The notes: generated by a model not told the origin, from the letters alone. Shown: positions 19,860-28,357, numbered from the stretch's first letter. The stretch is DNA of 64,000 nt from Microbacterium oryzae (GCF_009735645.1 NZ_CP032550.1:868001-932000), one strand, 5' to 3'. Made by a program: numbers and translations.

Positions 19860-20573
19860 TCAGGCGTCGGGCCACTCTGCCGGCAGCGGGACGGCGGCGG
19901 GGTTCACCACGGCGACGATCTCGTTGAGCACGCGGGCGGTCTGCTTCTCCCCCACCCACAGGTGCCGGCCTTCCTCGACCGCGACGACGCGCAGCTGCGG
20001 CACGATCGAGAAGCGCTCCACCGCCTCCGCCGGCCGCAGGTAGTCGTCGAACTCGGGCACGACCGCGACGAGGGGCCGCGCGTCGCCCTGCCAGGCGCGC
20101 AGGTCGTCGTCGGTCGCCCGGTGCAGGGGCGGCGACAGCAGGATGGCCCCCTCGATCGGATGCGGTCGGCCGTGCTTGAGCGCCACCTCGGTCCCGAACG
20201 ACCACCCCACCAGCCACGGATGCGGCAGTCCGCGCTCGGCCACGAACCGCATCGCGGCGGCGAGGTCCGCCGCCTCCGCGACGCCGTCGCCGAACGCCCC
20301 GTCGCTCGTTCCCCGCGGAGAGGTCGTGCCGCGGGTGTTGAAGCGCAGCACGGCGAGATCGGCGAGGGCGGGGAGGCGAGCCGCGGCCTTCCGGATGATG
20401 TGCGAGTCCATGAAGCCACCCGCTGTCGGCAGTGGATGGAGCGTCACAAGTGTGGCGAGCGGCTCGCGTTCGAGGGGCAGCGCGAGCTCGCCGACGAGCG
20501 TGAGCCCGTCGGACGTGTGCAGCTCGACGTCCTCGCGGCGGGCGGGCAGCAGGGCGGCTCCGCGGATCTCCAT
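19860..20573 (-). CDS. Alpha/beta hydrolase (dienelactone-hydrolase-like)
   Basis: Soluble serine hydrolase of unknown substrate, 237 residues from ATG 20573 (GAGGAGG upstream). The nucleophile elbow is GWSFGTE with Ser125, an acid is likely in VVPEFDDYLRP, and the His is in EEGRHLWVG. FNTRGTTSPRG near residue 78 is typical of small actinobacterial hydrolases. It follows a small Zn-ribbon gene by 10 bp in a three-gene unit with a transglycosylase. Confidence 0.8.
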   Translation of the reverse strand: MEIRGAALLPARREDVELHTSDGLTLVGELALPLEREPLATLVTLHPLPTAGGFMDSHIIRKAAARLPALADLAVLRFNTRGTTSPRGTSDGAFGDGVAEAADLAAAMRFVAERGLPHPWLVGWSFGTEVALKHGRPHPIEGAILLSPPLHRATDDDLRAWQGDARPLVAVVPEFDDYLRPAEAVERFSIVPQLRVVAVEEGRHLWVGEKQTARVLNEIVAVVNPAAVPLPAEWPDA

Positions 20574-20583
20574 CCGGTCCTCC

Positions 20584-20868
20584 TCAGTAGAGCTTCCAGC
20601 AGTGGCTGTGCCAGTGACGACGGGCGGCGAGATCGGCCTGCGCGCCGAGGACGCCGTCCTCGCGCCAGACGACGACGTGCGCGGCGCCGATCGCGATCTC
20701 GCTGCCGCACCCCGGGCACGAGTAGGTCTTCTCCGAGCGCCCCTGGCCGATCGGCTGGACCGACCACTCCCGGCCGCGTCGCATCTCGGTGCGCCGCCAC
20801 CCCGCAACGAGACGATCGAGCGAGTCGTCGTCGCGACCGTCGCGGCGGCGTCGGTTCGACCGCGGCAC
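20584..20868 (-). CDS. Small putative zinc-ribbon protein
   Basis: 94-residue protein of unknown function. The first third is very basic (SNRRRRDGRDDDS). A likely metal site is formed by YSCPGCGSE (~49-57) and the C-terminal RHWHSHCWKLY. Similar small actinobacterial proteins are sometimes labelled 'ATP/GTP-binding' without support; no P-loop is present here. It lies between a transglycosylase gene (3 bp away) and the hydrolase, so the three are probably co-transcribed. Confidence 0.65.
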   Translation of the reverse strand: MPRSNRRRRDGRDDDSLDRLVAGWRRTEMRRGREWSVQPIGQGRSEKTYSCPGCGSEIAIGAAHVVVWREDGVLGAQADLAARRHWHSHCWKLY

Positions 20869-20871
20869 GGC

Positions 20872-21588
20872 TCAGTACCAGCCGGACGCCTCGGAGTGGC
20901 CCCATGCACCGCAGGGCGTCCCGTAGCGTCCGGCGATGTAGTCGAGGCCCCAGGCGATCTGCGTGGCGGGGTTGGTCTGCCAGTCGGCGCCGTGGCTGGC
21001 CATCTTGCTGCCGGGCAGCGACTGGGGGATGCCGTACGCGCCACTCGAGGCGTTGTAGGCGTTCACGTTCCAGCCGGACTCGCGATTCCACAGCGCGACG
21101 AGGCACGAGAAGTCGCCCTCTCCCCAGCCGCGCTCCCCCACCATCTGGTACGCCACCGCCTGCGCCGACCCGGGGTCCGGCGCGGCGAACGGCGCGGCCC
21201 AGGTCTCGGCCTGCATCGGTGCCGACTCGTCGCTCCCCTCGGTGGGCTGCGGCGTCGGCGTGGGCGTGGGCTTCACGTACACGGAGTAGTTGCCGAACTC
21301 GAGGCTGCCGGCGTGCGCGAGGTCGGCGGCGGCGATGTACACCTGCGCCTCGTCGGCGGCCGTGGCGAACGCCGACGCCGTCTCGCGCTGCTCGGCCTGC
21401 GCCATCGAGGCGCCGGTCGTGACGAGGGTGCCGCCGAGGAGCCCGAACGCCGCAAGTCCGGCGAGCACCGACATGACGCGTCGCCGTGGCGATGGCCGCT
21501 CCGTCGTCAGGAGCGCCGCGTGCTGGGTCGCGATGGCGCGCGCCTCGCGGCGCGTGAGGGCTCGGGTCTCGGGAGGTCCGTCAGTCAC
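20872..21588 (-). CDS. Secreted lytic transglycosylase (SLT-like)
   Basis: Probable cell-wall hydrolase cutting the glycan strand. 238 residues from GTG 21588. A basic cytoplasmic start (RREARAIA ... RRR) leads to a membrane or signal helix at ~38-61. An extracellular linker with VKPTPTPTPQPTEG (~105-118) is followed by a C-terminal catalytic domain with LVALWNRESGWNVNAYN (Glu170) and GAYGIPQSLPGSKM. The end, TPCGAWGHSEASGWY, matches resuscitation-factor-like actinobacterial transglycosylases. TAGACT stands 9 nt before the start. Confidence 0.85.
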   Translation of the reverse strand: MTDGPPETRALTRREARAIATQHAALLTTERPSPRRRVMSVLAGLAAFGLLGGTLVTTGASMAQAEQRETASAFATAADEAQVYIAAADLAHAGSLEFGNYSVYVKPTPTPTPQPTEGSDESAPMQAETWAAPFAAPDPGSAQAVAYQMVGERGWGEGDFSCLVALWNRESGWNVNAYNASSGAYGIPQSLPGSKMASHGADWQTNPATQIAWGLDYIAGRYGTPCGAWGHSEASGWY

Positions 21589-21597
21589 AGTCGGGCC

Positions 21598-21603
21598 AGT
21601 CTA
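21598..21603 (-). promoter_or_regulatory. Putative -10 hexamer for the transglycosylase gene
   Basis: TAGACT on the minus strand, 9 nt upstream of the GTG, implying a leader of only 2-3 nt. Confidence 0.4.
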
Positions 21604-21649
21604 TCGGCTGTTACGCGACCGTGATATCGCGTGTCGCGGGAGGCGGCGC

Positions 21650-22207
21650 TCACCGGACGGCGAGCATCACCTCGATGACCGCGTCCAGCACCGCATCGAC
21701 CTGCTCCTCGCGGTAGCCGTCGCGCGTCATCCGGAACGCCGTCTGCCGCACCTGCTCGACCGACAGCGGATCGCCGTGCGCGAGATACGCGACGATCCGA
21801 TCGGCGACGAGGTCGACCTCCGAGCGCGCGTAGCCGAAGCGCAGCAGGCCCACGCGGTCGAACCGCTCCCCGACCGGTCGCTGCAGCCGATCGAGAACGA
21901 CCTGCGCGTCCTCCCGGACGCGCGCGACCCACGTGCCCGCGCCATCCGCTCGCACCGCCTGGTCTCGCTCGCGCGCGGCGAACGCGTCCTCCACGCGGGC
22001 GAGGGCTGCGTCGACGGAGGCGACCCGGTAGCCGCCGCGCACGAGCGGAAAGGCGGCGGCGCGCACCTGCTCGGCATCGACGTCGTCGCTCTGCTCCTCG
22101 AAGGCCGCACGAGCGCGCGCGAGGAAGGCGTCGACGGCCGCGCGGTCGTAGCCCTTGTCGCGCCCCTCCGTCAGCGGGAAGGGCAGGTCGGTGGACGAGT
22201 CGGTCAC
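21650..22207 (-). CDS. DivIVA-domain-repeat protein
   Basis: 185 residues from GTG 22207, made almost wholly of short DivIVA-like motifs. The GY-x(4)-VD-x(2)-L/V unit occurs four times: GYDRAAVDAFL (~19), GYRVASVDAAL (~59), GYARSEVDLVA (~125) and GYREEQVDAVL (~164). In two places it is preceded by EQVR-x(2)-AF, so the protein looks like a duplicated two-motif module. This matches the actinobacterial DivIVA domain repeat family (DivI1A repeats), presumed to act at the membrane or septum. The start overlaps the cdsA stop as GTGA. Confidence 0.8.
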   Translation of the reverse strand: MTDSSTDLPFPLTEGRDKGYDRAAVDAFLARARAAFEEQSDDVDAEQVRAAAFPLVRGGYRVASVDAALARVEDAFAARERDQAVRADGAGTWVARVREDAQVVLDRLQRPVGERFDRVGLLRFGYARSEVDLVADRIVAYLAHGDPLSVEQVRQTAFRMTRDGYREEQVDAVLDAVIEVMLAVR

Positions 22208-23199
22208 GATACCGCCAGCGGGGTGAGGAGCAGGTGCAGGGCGAGCGCGGCCACGGCGGACGGCAGCATGCTGTCGAGACGGTCGAGGACTCCGCCGTGC
22301 CCGGGAAGCATGGAGGACATGTCCTTGATGCCGAGGTCGCGCTTGATCATCGACTCGCCGAGGTCTCCTGCGGTGGCCGTGCAGAGGATCACGGCGCCGA
22401 AGATCAGTCCCGTCCACCAGGGGATCTCGAGCATGAACTGCGCGAGCAGGGCGCCGGCGACGACGGCGGCCAGCGCGGCGCCCGCGAAGCCCTCCCAGGT
22501 CTTCTTGGGGCTGATCCGCGGCGCCATCGGGTGCTTGCCGAAGGCGAGCCCCGACGCGTAGGCGGCGGTGTCGGCGACGACCGCGACGATGAGGAAGGCG
22601 AGGACCCACCATTCGCCGTCTTCGGCGCGCAGGAGGACGAGCGCGAGGCTCGCGAGCAGCGGCACGTAGAGGGGCACGAAGGCGCCCACCACCACGTCGG
22701 CCAGCACCTCGCGGTGGGGCCGGCCGTCCTCCGCCATCATCTGCGCCATCAGCCGCCACACGACGATGATCGTCAGCGACACGAACAGCGAGACCGCATG
22801 CAGCCAGGAGTCGGCGAAGTAGCCCGCGCTCAGCAGGAGGACGACCGCGATCAGCTGCGGAGCCAGGTCCACGCGCCGACCGCCCCTCCGGAGGGCACGC
22901 CACAGCTCGTGGACGCCGAGCACCGAGACCAGCAGCGCGACGAGCACGAACAGCGTCTTCACGACCAGCAGCGACACCAGCAGCACGGCGCCCGCCGCGA
23001 CGCCGATGAGGACGGCCGCGATGAGGTCACGTCCTGTCCGCTGCTTGAGCCGCTGGTTGCGCTGCTCGAACTTCTCGCGCGCGTAGGCGACCTGGTGCTC
23101 GAACTCGCCGCGGGCGGCGCTCACGCGCTCCTGGAAGGAGCCCTGCTCGGCGCGTGGCTCGCTCGAGGGCGTCTCCTCCGGTTCCGGAACGTCGGTCAT
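22204..23199 (-). CDS. cdsA: Phosphatidate cytidylyltransferase
   Basis: Membrane enzyme that makes CDP-diacylglycerol from phosphatidic acid and CTP, the entry to phospholipid synthesis. 331 residues. A charged N-terminal region with a likely coiled stretch (VSAARGEFEHQVAYAREKFEQ, ~26-46) precedes about eight hydrophobic segments. The C-terminal signature is present: AGDLGESMIKRDLGIKDMS then LPGHGGVLDRLDSML. It lies 7 bp after frr and is translationally coupled to the DivIVA-repeat gene. Confidence 0.94.
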   Translation of the reverse strand: MTDVPEPEETPSSEPRAEQGSFQERVSAARGEFEHQVAYAREKFEQRNQRLKQRTGRDLIAAVLIGVAAGAVLLVSLLVVKTLFVLVALLVSVLGVHELWRALRRGGRRVDLAPQLIAVVLLLSAGYFADSWLHAVSLFVSLTIIVVWRLMAQMMAEDGRPHREVLADVVVGAFVPLYVPLLASLALVLLRAEDGEWWVLAFLIVAVVADTAAYASGLAFGKHPMAPRISPKKTWEGFAGAALAAVVAGALLAQFMLEIPWWTGLIFGAVILCTATAGDLGESMIKRDLGIKDMSSMLPGHGGVLDRLDSMLPSAVAALALHLLLTPLAVS

Positions 23200-23206
23200 C
23201 CCCGCC

Positions 23207-23761
23207 TCAGACCTCGAGGAGCTCTGCCTCTTTGTGCTTCAGCGCCTCGTCGATCTTCTCCACGTGCGCCTTGGTGATCGCGTCGAGCTCCTTCTCCCCG
23301 CGCACGATGTCGTCCTCGCCGACCTCGTCGCGCAGCGCGTCGAGGTCGTCCTTCACCTGACGGCGGATGCCGCGCAGGCGGACCTTCGCGTCCTCGCCCT
23401 TGGTGCGGACGATCTTCACGTACTCCTTGCGACGCTCCTGCGTCAGCTCGGGCATCGTGATGCGCACGAGGGTGCCGTCGTTCGTCGGGTTCGCCCCGAG
23501 GTTCGGCATCTCGCGGATGGCCTCCTCGATGGCCTTGAGGGCCGACTTGTCGTAGGGCGTCACGATGAGCGTGCGCGCCTCGGGGTTCGCGAGCGACGCG
23601 AGCTGCTGCAGCGGCGTGGGCGTGCCGTAGTAGTCCACGAGGAGGCGCTGGAAGAGCTGCGGGTTCGCGCGTCCGGTGCGGACCGTGGCGAAGTCCTCCT
23701 TCGCCGCCTCGACGGCTCGGCCCATCCGGTCAGTGGCATCGGCCAGAACGTCCGCGATCAC
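23207..23761 (-). CDS. frr: Ribosome recycling factor
   Basis: Splits terminated ribosomes together with EF-G. 184 residues from GTG 23761, with GGAG 6 nt upstream; a 23-codon in-frame extension has no support. Typical motifs are [42 protein letters not shown] and the C-terminal helix [26 protein letters not shown]. It sits between pyrH and cdsA in the usual tsf-pyrH-frr-cdsA order. Confidence 0.96.
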   Translation of the reverse strand: MIADVLADATDRMGRAVEAAKEDFATVRTGRANPQLFQRLLVDYYGTPTPLQQLASLANPEARTLIVTPYDKSALKAIEEAIREMPNLGANPTNDGTLVRITMPELTQERRKEYVKIVRTKGEDAKVRLRGIRRQVKDDLDALRDEVGEDDIVRGEKELDAITKAHVEKIDEALKHKEAELLEV

Positions 23762-23826
23762 GGTGACTCCATTCGTCGGTGGTGCTGAGGGAAAGTCTAC
23801 TGGGAGCTGTCGCGGCTCCCCGCGCG

Positions 23827-24540
23827 TCACGCGGTGACGAGCGTGCCGATGGTGCGACCGCGCAGAGCGGCCGTGACGTTGCCGCCGGGCTCCATGCCGA
23901 ACACGCGCATGTTCATGCCGTTGTCCATGCAGAGGCTGAACGCGGTGGCGTCGACGACCTTGAGGCCGCGCATCAGGGCGTCGGAGTAGGTCACGTGATC
24001 GAGCTTCGTCGCGGTCGGGTCGGTGCGCGGGTCGGCGGTGTACACGCCGTCCACGCCGTTCTTGGCGACGAGCACCTCGGTGGCGCGGATCTCGAGCGCG
24101 CGCTGGGCGGCCACGGTGTCGGTGGAGAAGTAGGGAAGGCCCGCGCCGGCGCCGAAGATCACGACGCGCCCCTTCTCGAGGTGGCGCTCCGCGCGTAGGG
24201 GGATGTAGGGCTCGGCGACCTGGCGCATCTCGATGGCGGACTGCACGCGCGTGGCGGCGCCGGCCTGCTCGAGGAAGTCCTGCAGGGCGAGGGCGTTCAT
24301 GACCGTGCCCAGCATGCCCATGTAGTCGGCGCGGGAGCGGTCCATGCCGCTCACGGCGAGCTCCGCGCCGCGGAAGAAGTTGCCGCCGCCGACGACGATC
24401 GCGATCTCCACGTCCTGCGACGCCTCGGCGATCTCGCGGGCGATCTGGCTGACGACGTCGGGGTTGACGCCGAGCTGACCTCCTCCGAACGCCTCACCGG
24501 ACAGCTTCAGCAGCACGCGCCGCTTGCTCACTACGCTCAC
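23827..24540 (-). CDS. pyrH: UMP kinase
   Basis: Phosphorylates UMP to UDP in pyrimidine synthesis. 237 residues from GTG 24540, with AGAGGA upstream. The amino-acid-kinase fold motifs are clear: [13 protein letters not shown] (~8-20), [15 protein letters not shown] (~48-62), [22 protein letters not shown] and [22 protein letters not shown]. It is separated from tsf by a strong terminator and so probably begins a pyrH-frr-cdsA unit. Confidence 0.96.
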   Translation of the reverse strand: MSVVSKRRVLLKLSGEAFGGGQLGVNPDVVSQIAREIAEASQDVEIAIVVGGGNFFRGAELAVSGMDRSRADYMGMLGTVMNALALQDFLEQAGAATRVQSAIEMRQVAEPYIPLRAERHLEKGRVVIFGAGAGLPYFSTDTVAAQRALEIRATEVLVAKNGVDGVYTADPRTDPTATKLDHVTYSDALMRGLKVVDATAFSLCMDNGMNMRVFGMEPGGNVTAALRGRTIGTLVTA

Positions 24541-24638
24541 ACTCGATCCTCTCGTCGCCGATACACGCTACCGGTCGCAGGCGGCAGCACCCTGTGCTCG
24601 ACCCGCGGATGGCCGCGTGCGGCGTCCCCGGGCAGAGC

Positions 24639-24672
24639 AAGGGGGCTCGGATCCGCGGATCCGAGCCCCCTT
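24639..24672 (-). terminator. Perfect-palindrome terminator downstream of tsf
   Basis: A 34-bp perfect palindrome (17-bp arms 24639-24655 and 24656-24672), beginning AAGGGGGCTCGG. It begins 10 bp beyond the tsf stop and ends in TT. It also lies in the pyrH promoter region. Confidence 0.85.
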
Positions 24673-24682
24673 CATCACGTCG

Positions 24683-25510
24683 TTACGCGCCGACCTTGAA
24701 GCGCGCGAAGCCGGTCACCGTGATGCCGGCGTCCTGCGCGACCTTGGCGACGGACAGCTTGTTGTCCTTCGCGTAGTCCTGGTCGAGCAGAGCGACCTGC
24801 TTGAAGAACGCGTTCACGCGCCCCTCGACGATCTTCGGCAGGGCGGCCTCGGGCTTGCCCTCGTTGCGGGAGATCTCGGTGACGATCTCGCGCTCCTTCT
24901 CGACCTCGGCCGCGGGGACCTCGTCGCGCGAGAGGTACGAGGGGTTGGCGAAGGAGATGTGCTGCGCGATGCTGCGTGCGGTCTCCGCGTCGTCGCCCGA
25001 GTACGCCACGACCACGCCGACCTGCGGGGGCAGGTCCTTGCTGGTGCGGTGGAGGTAGATCTGGAAGGCGTCGCCGTCCAGCGTGCGCACGCGACGCAGC
25101 TCGACCTTCTCGCCGATGATCGCCGCCTCGTCCGAGATGAGCTGGTCGACCGTCTGGTCGCCGGCCGAAGCGGCGAGGGCTGCCTCGACGGAGTCCGCAC
25201 CGGCAGCGGCGGCCGCGTCGGCCACCTTGTCGGCGAGGGCGATGAAGCGCTCGTTCTTCGCGACGAAGTCGGTCTCGCAGGCGAGCTCGACGAGGGTCGC
25301 CTTGCCGTTCAGCTCACGCGCGACGACGAGGCCCTCGCTGGTGGCGCGGTCCGCGCGCTTGGCGTTGCCCTTGGCGCCCTTGAGGCGCAGCAGCTCGACG
25401 GCCTTCTCGACGTTGCCGTCGGCCTCTTCGAGCGCCTTCTTGGTGTCGACCATGCCGGTGCCGAGCTGCTCGCGCAGCGCCTTGATGTCCGCGATGGTGA
25501 AGTTGGCCAT
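24683..25510 (-). CDS. tsf: Elongation factor Ts
   Basis: Nucleotide exchange factor for EF-Tu. 275 residues. The N-terminal UBA-like domain (ADIKALREQLGTGMVDTKKALEEADGNVEKAVELLR, ~8-43) is followed by KRADRATSEG and the EF-Tu-contacting TDFVAKNERF (~80-89). The C-terminal domain is complete. AAGGAGAG precedes ATG 25510. It is the second gene of the rpsB-tsf pair and ends at a strong terminator. Confidence 0.97.
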   Translation of the reverse strand: MANFTIADIKALREQLGTGMVDTKKALEEADGNVEKAVELLRLKGAKGNAKRADRATSEGLVVARELNGKATLVELACETDFVAKNERFIALADKVADAAAAAGADSVEAALAASAGDQTVDQLISDEAAIIGEKVELRRVRTLDGDAFQIYLHRTSKDLPPQVGVVVAYSGDDAETARSIAQHISFANPSYLSRDEVPAAEVEKEREIVTEISRNEGKPEAALPKIVEGRVNAFFKQVALLDQDYAKDNKLSVAKVAQDAGITVTGFARFKVGA

Positions 25511-25548
25511 GAGTGCGGGCTCTCCTTGATTCGTGGTGGGATCTGAAG

Positions 25549-25580
25549 CGCCAGGCGGGCCCGATCGGGCCCGCCTGGCG
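25549..25580 (-). terminator. Intercistronic 32-bp perfect hairpin between rpsB and tsf
   Basis: Arms of 16 bp without mismatch (CGCCAGGCGGGCCCGA and its complement), starting 6 bp after the rpsB stop, with no T-run. It could attenuate read-through from rpsB to tsf or mark an RNA processing site. Confidence 0.7.
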
Positions 25581-25586
25581 TGAGCG

Positions 25587-26456
25587 TTACTCCGCTGCGG
25601 GAGCGGCAGCGGCCTCGGCCGGAGCGGCCTCCGCCGGAGCAGCCTCGGTCTCGGCGACCTCGGCCGGAGCGGCCTCGGCGGACTCGACCGGAGCGGACTC
25701 GGTGGAGCCCTGCTCGAGGAGCTCGCGCTCCCACTCGGCCAGCGGCTCCGCCTCGCCCTCGGGGTTGTGCTTCTGCTGCAGGCCCTCGGCCGCGGCGTCG
25801 GCGATGATGCGCGTCAGCAGCGACACCGAGCGGATGGCGTCGTCGTTGCCCGGGATCGGGTACTGCAGGTCGTCGGGGTCGACGTTGGTGTCGAGGATGC
25901 CGATGACGGGGATGCCGAGCTTCTTGGCCTCGTCGATGGCGAGGTGCTCGCGCTTGGCGTCGACGACCCAGAGAGCCGAGGGCGTCTTCGACAGGTTGCG
26001 GATGCCGCCGAGCGACTTGTGCAGCTTGGCGAGCTCACGACGCTTGAGCAGGAGCTCCTTCTTGGTGAAGCCCGTGCCGGCGGGGTCGTCGAAGTCGAGC
26101 TCCTCGAGCTCCTTCATGCGCGCGAGGCGCTTCGACACCGTCGAGAAGTTGGTGAGGAGGCCACCGAGCCAGCGCTCGTTGACGTAGGGCTGGCCGACGC
26201 GGGTCGCCTGCTCGGCGAGCACCTCCTGCGCCTGCTTCTTGGTGCCCACGAAGAGGATGGTGCCGCCGCGGGCGACCGTCTCCTTGACGAAGTCGTAGGC
26301 CTTGTCGATGTAGCCCAGCGACTGCTGCAGGTCGATGATGTGGATGCCGCTGCGCTCCGTGAGGATGAAGCGCTTGACCTTCGGGTTCCACCGACGGGTC
26401 TGGTGTCCGAAGTGAACGCCGCTGTCGAGCAGCTGGCGGATGGTGACGACGGCCAT
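25587..26456 (-). CDS. rpsB: 30S ribosomal protein S2
   Basis: Essential small-subunit protein. 289 residues, longer than the ~240 of many homologues because of an acidic Ala/Glu/Pro-rich tail (~245-289). The core is typical: [46 protein letters not shown] and [20 protein letters not shown] precedes the ATG at 26456. A structured leader lies upstream, and a perfect hairpin separates it from tsf. Confidence 0.97.
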   Translation of the reverse strand: MAVVTIRQLLDSGVHFGHQTRRWNPKVKRFILTERSGIHIIDLQQSLGYIDKAYDFVKETVARGGTILFVGTKKQAQEVLAEQATRVGQPYVNERWLGGLLTNFSTVSKRLARMKELEELDFDDPAGTGFTKKELLLKRRELAKLHKSLGGIRNLSKTPSALWVVDAKREHLAIDEAKKLGIPVIGILDTNVDPDDLQYPIPGNDDAIRSVSLLTRIIADAAAEGLQQKHNPEGEAEPLAEWERELLEQGSTESAPVESAEAAPAEVAETEAAPAEAAPAEAAAAPAAE

Positions 26457-26764
26457 GGTCGTACTCCTTGTCTGGGCGCTCTCGCGCCATGCGGTTGATT
26501 CCGCCGGTCAGTCGACCGGCGAGCCTGGTGCCCGACGCACTCCCGCCCTTCGAGAAGGGACCGAGGGGAGTCGCGCCACGACGCCCGTCCGTGGGACGGA
26601 GCCGCTGCGGGCACGCGTAGTCATCCCGATGAGGGATGCGTCTGCCAGCATACCAGGCGGATGCGCCCACGACGGCGCGTGCACAGCCCCGCGACACGCC
26701 GCTGGCCCGTCCACGACGTCGAGCGGGTCGGTCGGAGGGGCAGCGCGCGGCCGAGCCTGGAGGC
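26457..26764. other. rpsB leader and M23 gene promoter region
   Basis: Divergent gap of 308 bp with no gene. On the minus strand it holds the rpsB Shine-Dalgarno (CAAGGAG), a GCGC-GAGA-GCGC hairpin near 26477-26488, and the stem-loops listed separately at 26502-26571. On the plus strand a GGAGGC just before 26765 serves the LytM-like gene. TATGCT on the minus strand (26648-26653) could be a -10, but no -35 is seen. Confidence 0.5.
26502..26571 (-). promoter_or_regulatory. Candidate structured rpsB mRNA leader
   Basis: Two stem-loops in the rpsB 5' region. An 8-bp hairpin (26502-26509 with 26514-26521, AGTC loop) lies nearer the gene. Further up is a compound helix in which ACTCCC (26539-26544) pairs with GGGAGT (26566-26571) around CCCTT-CGAG-AAGGG. 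Ribosomal protein leaders often mediate autoregulation; that role here is inference. Confidence 0.4.
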
Positions 26765-27319
26765 ATGCGCCGGATCATCCTCGTTCTCGCCGTCCTCGCG
26801 CTCGTCGGCGTGTCCGTCGGCGCCGCTCCCGCGTCGGCCGCCGCGCCGGTGGTCGTCTCCGCTTCCGCGGCGGCTTCCCCCGCCGACGCGGCGATCGTCC
26901 GCATCCGCACGAGCGAGCCCTGGCGGTGGCCCGTGTCCCAGGAGGTCCGGGTCGTCCGCCCGTTCGCGGCGCCGCCCCATCGCTACGGCGCGGGGCACCG
27001 CGGCGTGGACCTCGGCGCGGATCAGGGGCCGGTGCTCGCCCCGGCATCCGGCGTCATCGCCTTCGCCGGAGTCGTCGTCGACCGCCCGCTGCTCACCATC
27101 GATCACGGCGACGGGCTCGTCACGACGCTCGAGCCGGTGGCGACCGAACTCCGCGTCGGCGACGAGGTCGCGGTCGGCCAACAGCTCGGCGAGGTCGCTT
27201 CCGGCGGTCACGCCGCCGCCGGCGCCGTGCACTTCGGCGTCCGCCTGCACGGGGAGTACATCAACCCCCTGCTCCTCCTCGCCGGCGTGCCCCGCGCCGT
27301 GCTCCTCCCCTGCTGCTGA
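26765..27319 (+). CDS. Secreted M23/LytM-like protein lacking catalytic histidines
   Basis: Exported protein of 184 residues from ATG 26765 (GGAGG upstream). A signal peptide spans ~1-26 (APASAAA). The LytM fold is recognisable: HRGVDLGA keeps zinc ligands His78 and Asp82, and VHFGVR keeps His156. The first His of the usual HxH is Ala154, and the region where active enzymes have YAHL reads TLEPV, so both catalytic histidines seem absent. It could be a regulatory or peptidoglycan-binding LytM protein, as in EnvC/NlpD-type activators. It is divergent from rpsB and convergent with xerC. Confidence 0.82.
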   Translation: MRRIILVLAVLALVGVSVGAAPASAAAPVVVSASAAASPADAAIVRIRTSEPWRWPVSQEVRVVRPFAAPPHRYGAGHRGVDLGADQGPVLAPASGVIAFAGVVVDRPLLTIDHGDGLVTTLEPVATELRVGDEVAVGQQLGEVASGGHAAAGAVHFGVRLHGEYINPLLLLAGVPRAVLLPCC

Positions 27320-27368
27320 GGGCGCCCGCGTGTCGCGCGAGAACGGCGGGTCAGCCGGATGGCCGCGA

Positions 27369-28271
27369 TCAGGCGCGGGGATGGGCGAGCCGGTAGGCGG
27401 CGGCGAGGCGCTCGGTCGACACGTGCGTGTAGATCTGCGTCGTGCCGAGGCTCGCGTGGCCGAGGATCTCCTGCACCGCACGGAGATCGGCGCCGCCGTC
27501 GAGCAGGTGCGTGGCGGCGGAGTGGCGCAGCGCGTGCGGACCGGCGGTCTCCACCCCCATCGCGGGACCCACGGTGCGCGCGACCAGCGCGTACACCGCA
27601 CGCGGACCCATCCGCCCGCCGCGCGCGCCGAGGAGCAGCGCGCCGCCCGCGCCCTCCGAGCGAGCCGCCAGGACGGGGCGTCCCCGCGAGAGGTACCCGG
27701 AGACCGCCCGTGCGGCGGGTGCGCCGAACGGCACGACACGCTCCTTCGAGCCCTTGCCGAGGACGCGCGCGGTGCCGCGCTCGAGATCGATGTCGTCCAC
27801 GTCGAGTCCGCAGAGCTCCGACACGCGCACGCCCGAGCCGTACAGCAGCTCGAGAGCCGCGTGATCGCGCAGCGCGGTCGGGTCGCCCTCCCCCGCGGCC
27901 ACGGCCATCCGCTTGAGGAGCTCGTCGAGGGAATCGGCGGTCGCGACATGAGGGAGCGTGCGACCGCGCTTGGGAGTCACCAGGCGCAGGCTCGGGTCGG
28001 TCTCGACGAGCCCCTCCTCGCGGGCCCAGCGGAACAGCGCCCGCGCGGAGGACGTGCGTCGCGCCACCGTCGAGCGCGCGTCCCCGCGCTGCGTCGCCCG
28101 CCACAGCCAGTCGCGGAGCGCGTCGAGATCGACCGCATCGAGTTCGCGATCGCCCGCGGCGGCGACGAGGTCGGCGAGGTCCGCCCGGTAGGCGCGTACC
28201 GTCGCCGGAGACAGGCGGCGCACGTTCTCGAGGTGCGCGGCGAAGGCGTCGATCGCGCGGGACAGCTGCAT
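27369..28271 (-). CDS. xerC: Tyrosine recombinase XerC
   Basis: Site-specific recombinase that resolves chromosome dimers at dif with XerD. 300 residues from ATG 28271. The N-terminal SAM-like core-binding domain (FAAHLENVRRLSPATVRAYRADL, ~10-32) is followed by the catalytic domain with Arg149 (GSGVRVSEL), Lys174 (GKGSKERVVP), His246 and Arg249 (PHALRHS), His272 (LGHAS) and Tyr281 (TQIYTHVS). All catalytic residues are present. It stands alone with no integrase-associated genes, as expected for a chromosomal XerC. Confidence 0.93.
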   Translation of the reverse strand: MQLSRAIDAFAAHLENVRRLSPATVRAYRADLADLVAAAGDRELDAVDLDALRDWLWRATQRGDARSTVARRTSSARALFRWAREEGLVETDPSLRLVTPKRGRTLPHVATADSLDELLKRMAVAAGEGDPTALRDHAALELLYGSGVRVSELCGLDVDDIDLERGTARVLGKGSKERVVPFGAPAARAVSGYLSRGRPVLAARSEGAGGALLLGARGGRMGPRAVYALVARTVGPAMGVETAGPHALRHSAATHLLDGGADLRAVQEILGHASLGTTQIYTHVSTERLAAAYRLAHPRA

Positions 28272-28357
28272 GCTCCCATCGTCTCGCCGCCGCGGCGCCC
28301 GGCGCGGTCGCCGCGCCGCTCCGCGACCTCCGGTGCCCATGCGGCGCTCGCGCACGA

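Noticed and set aside
27369..28271. xerC as a phage or island integrase
   Set aside because: Length, N-terminal domain and lone chromosomal context fit XerC. No attachment-site duplication, tRNA or phage genes are nearby.
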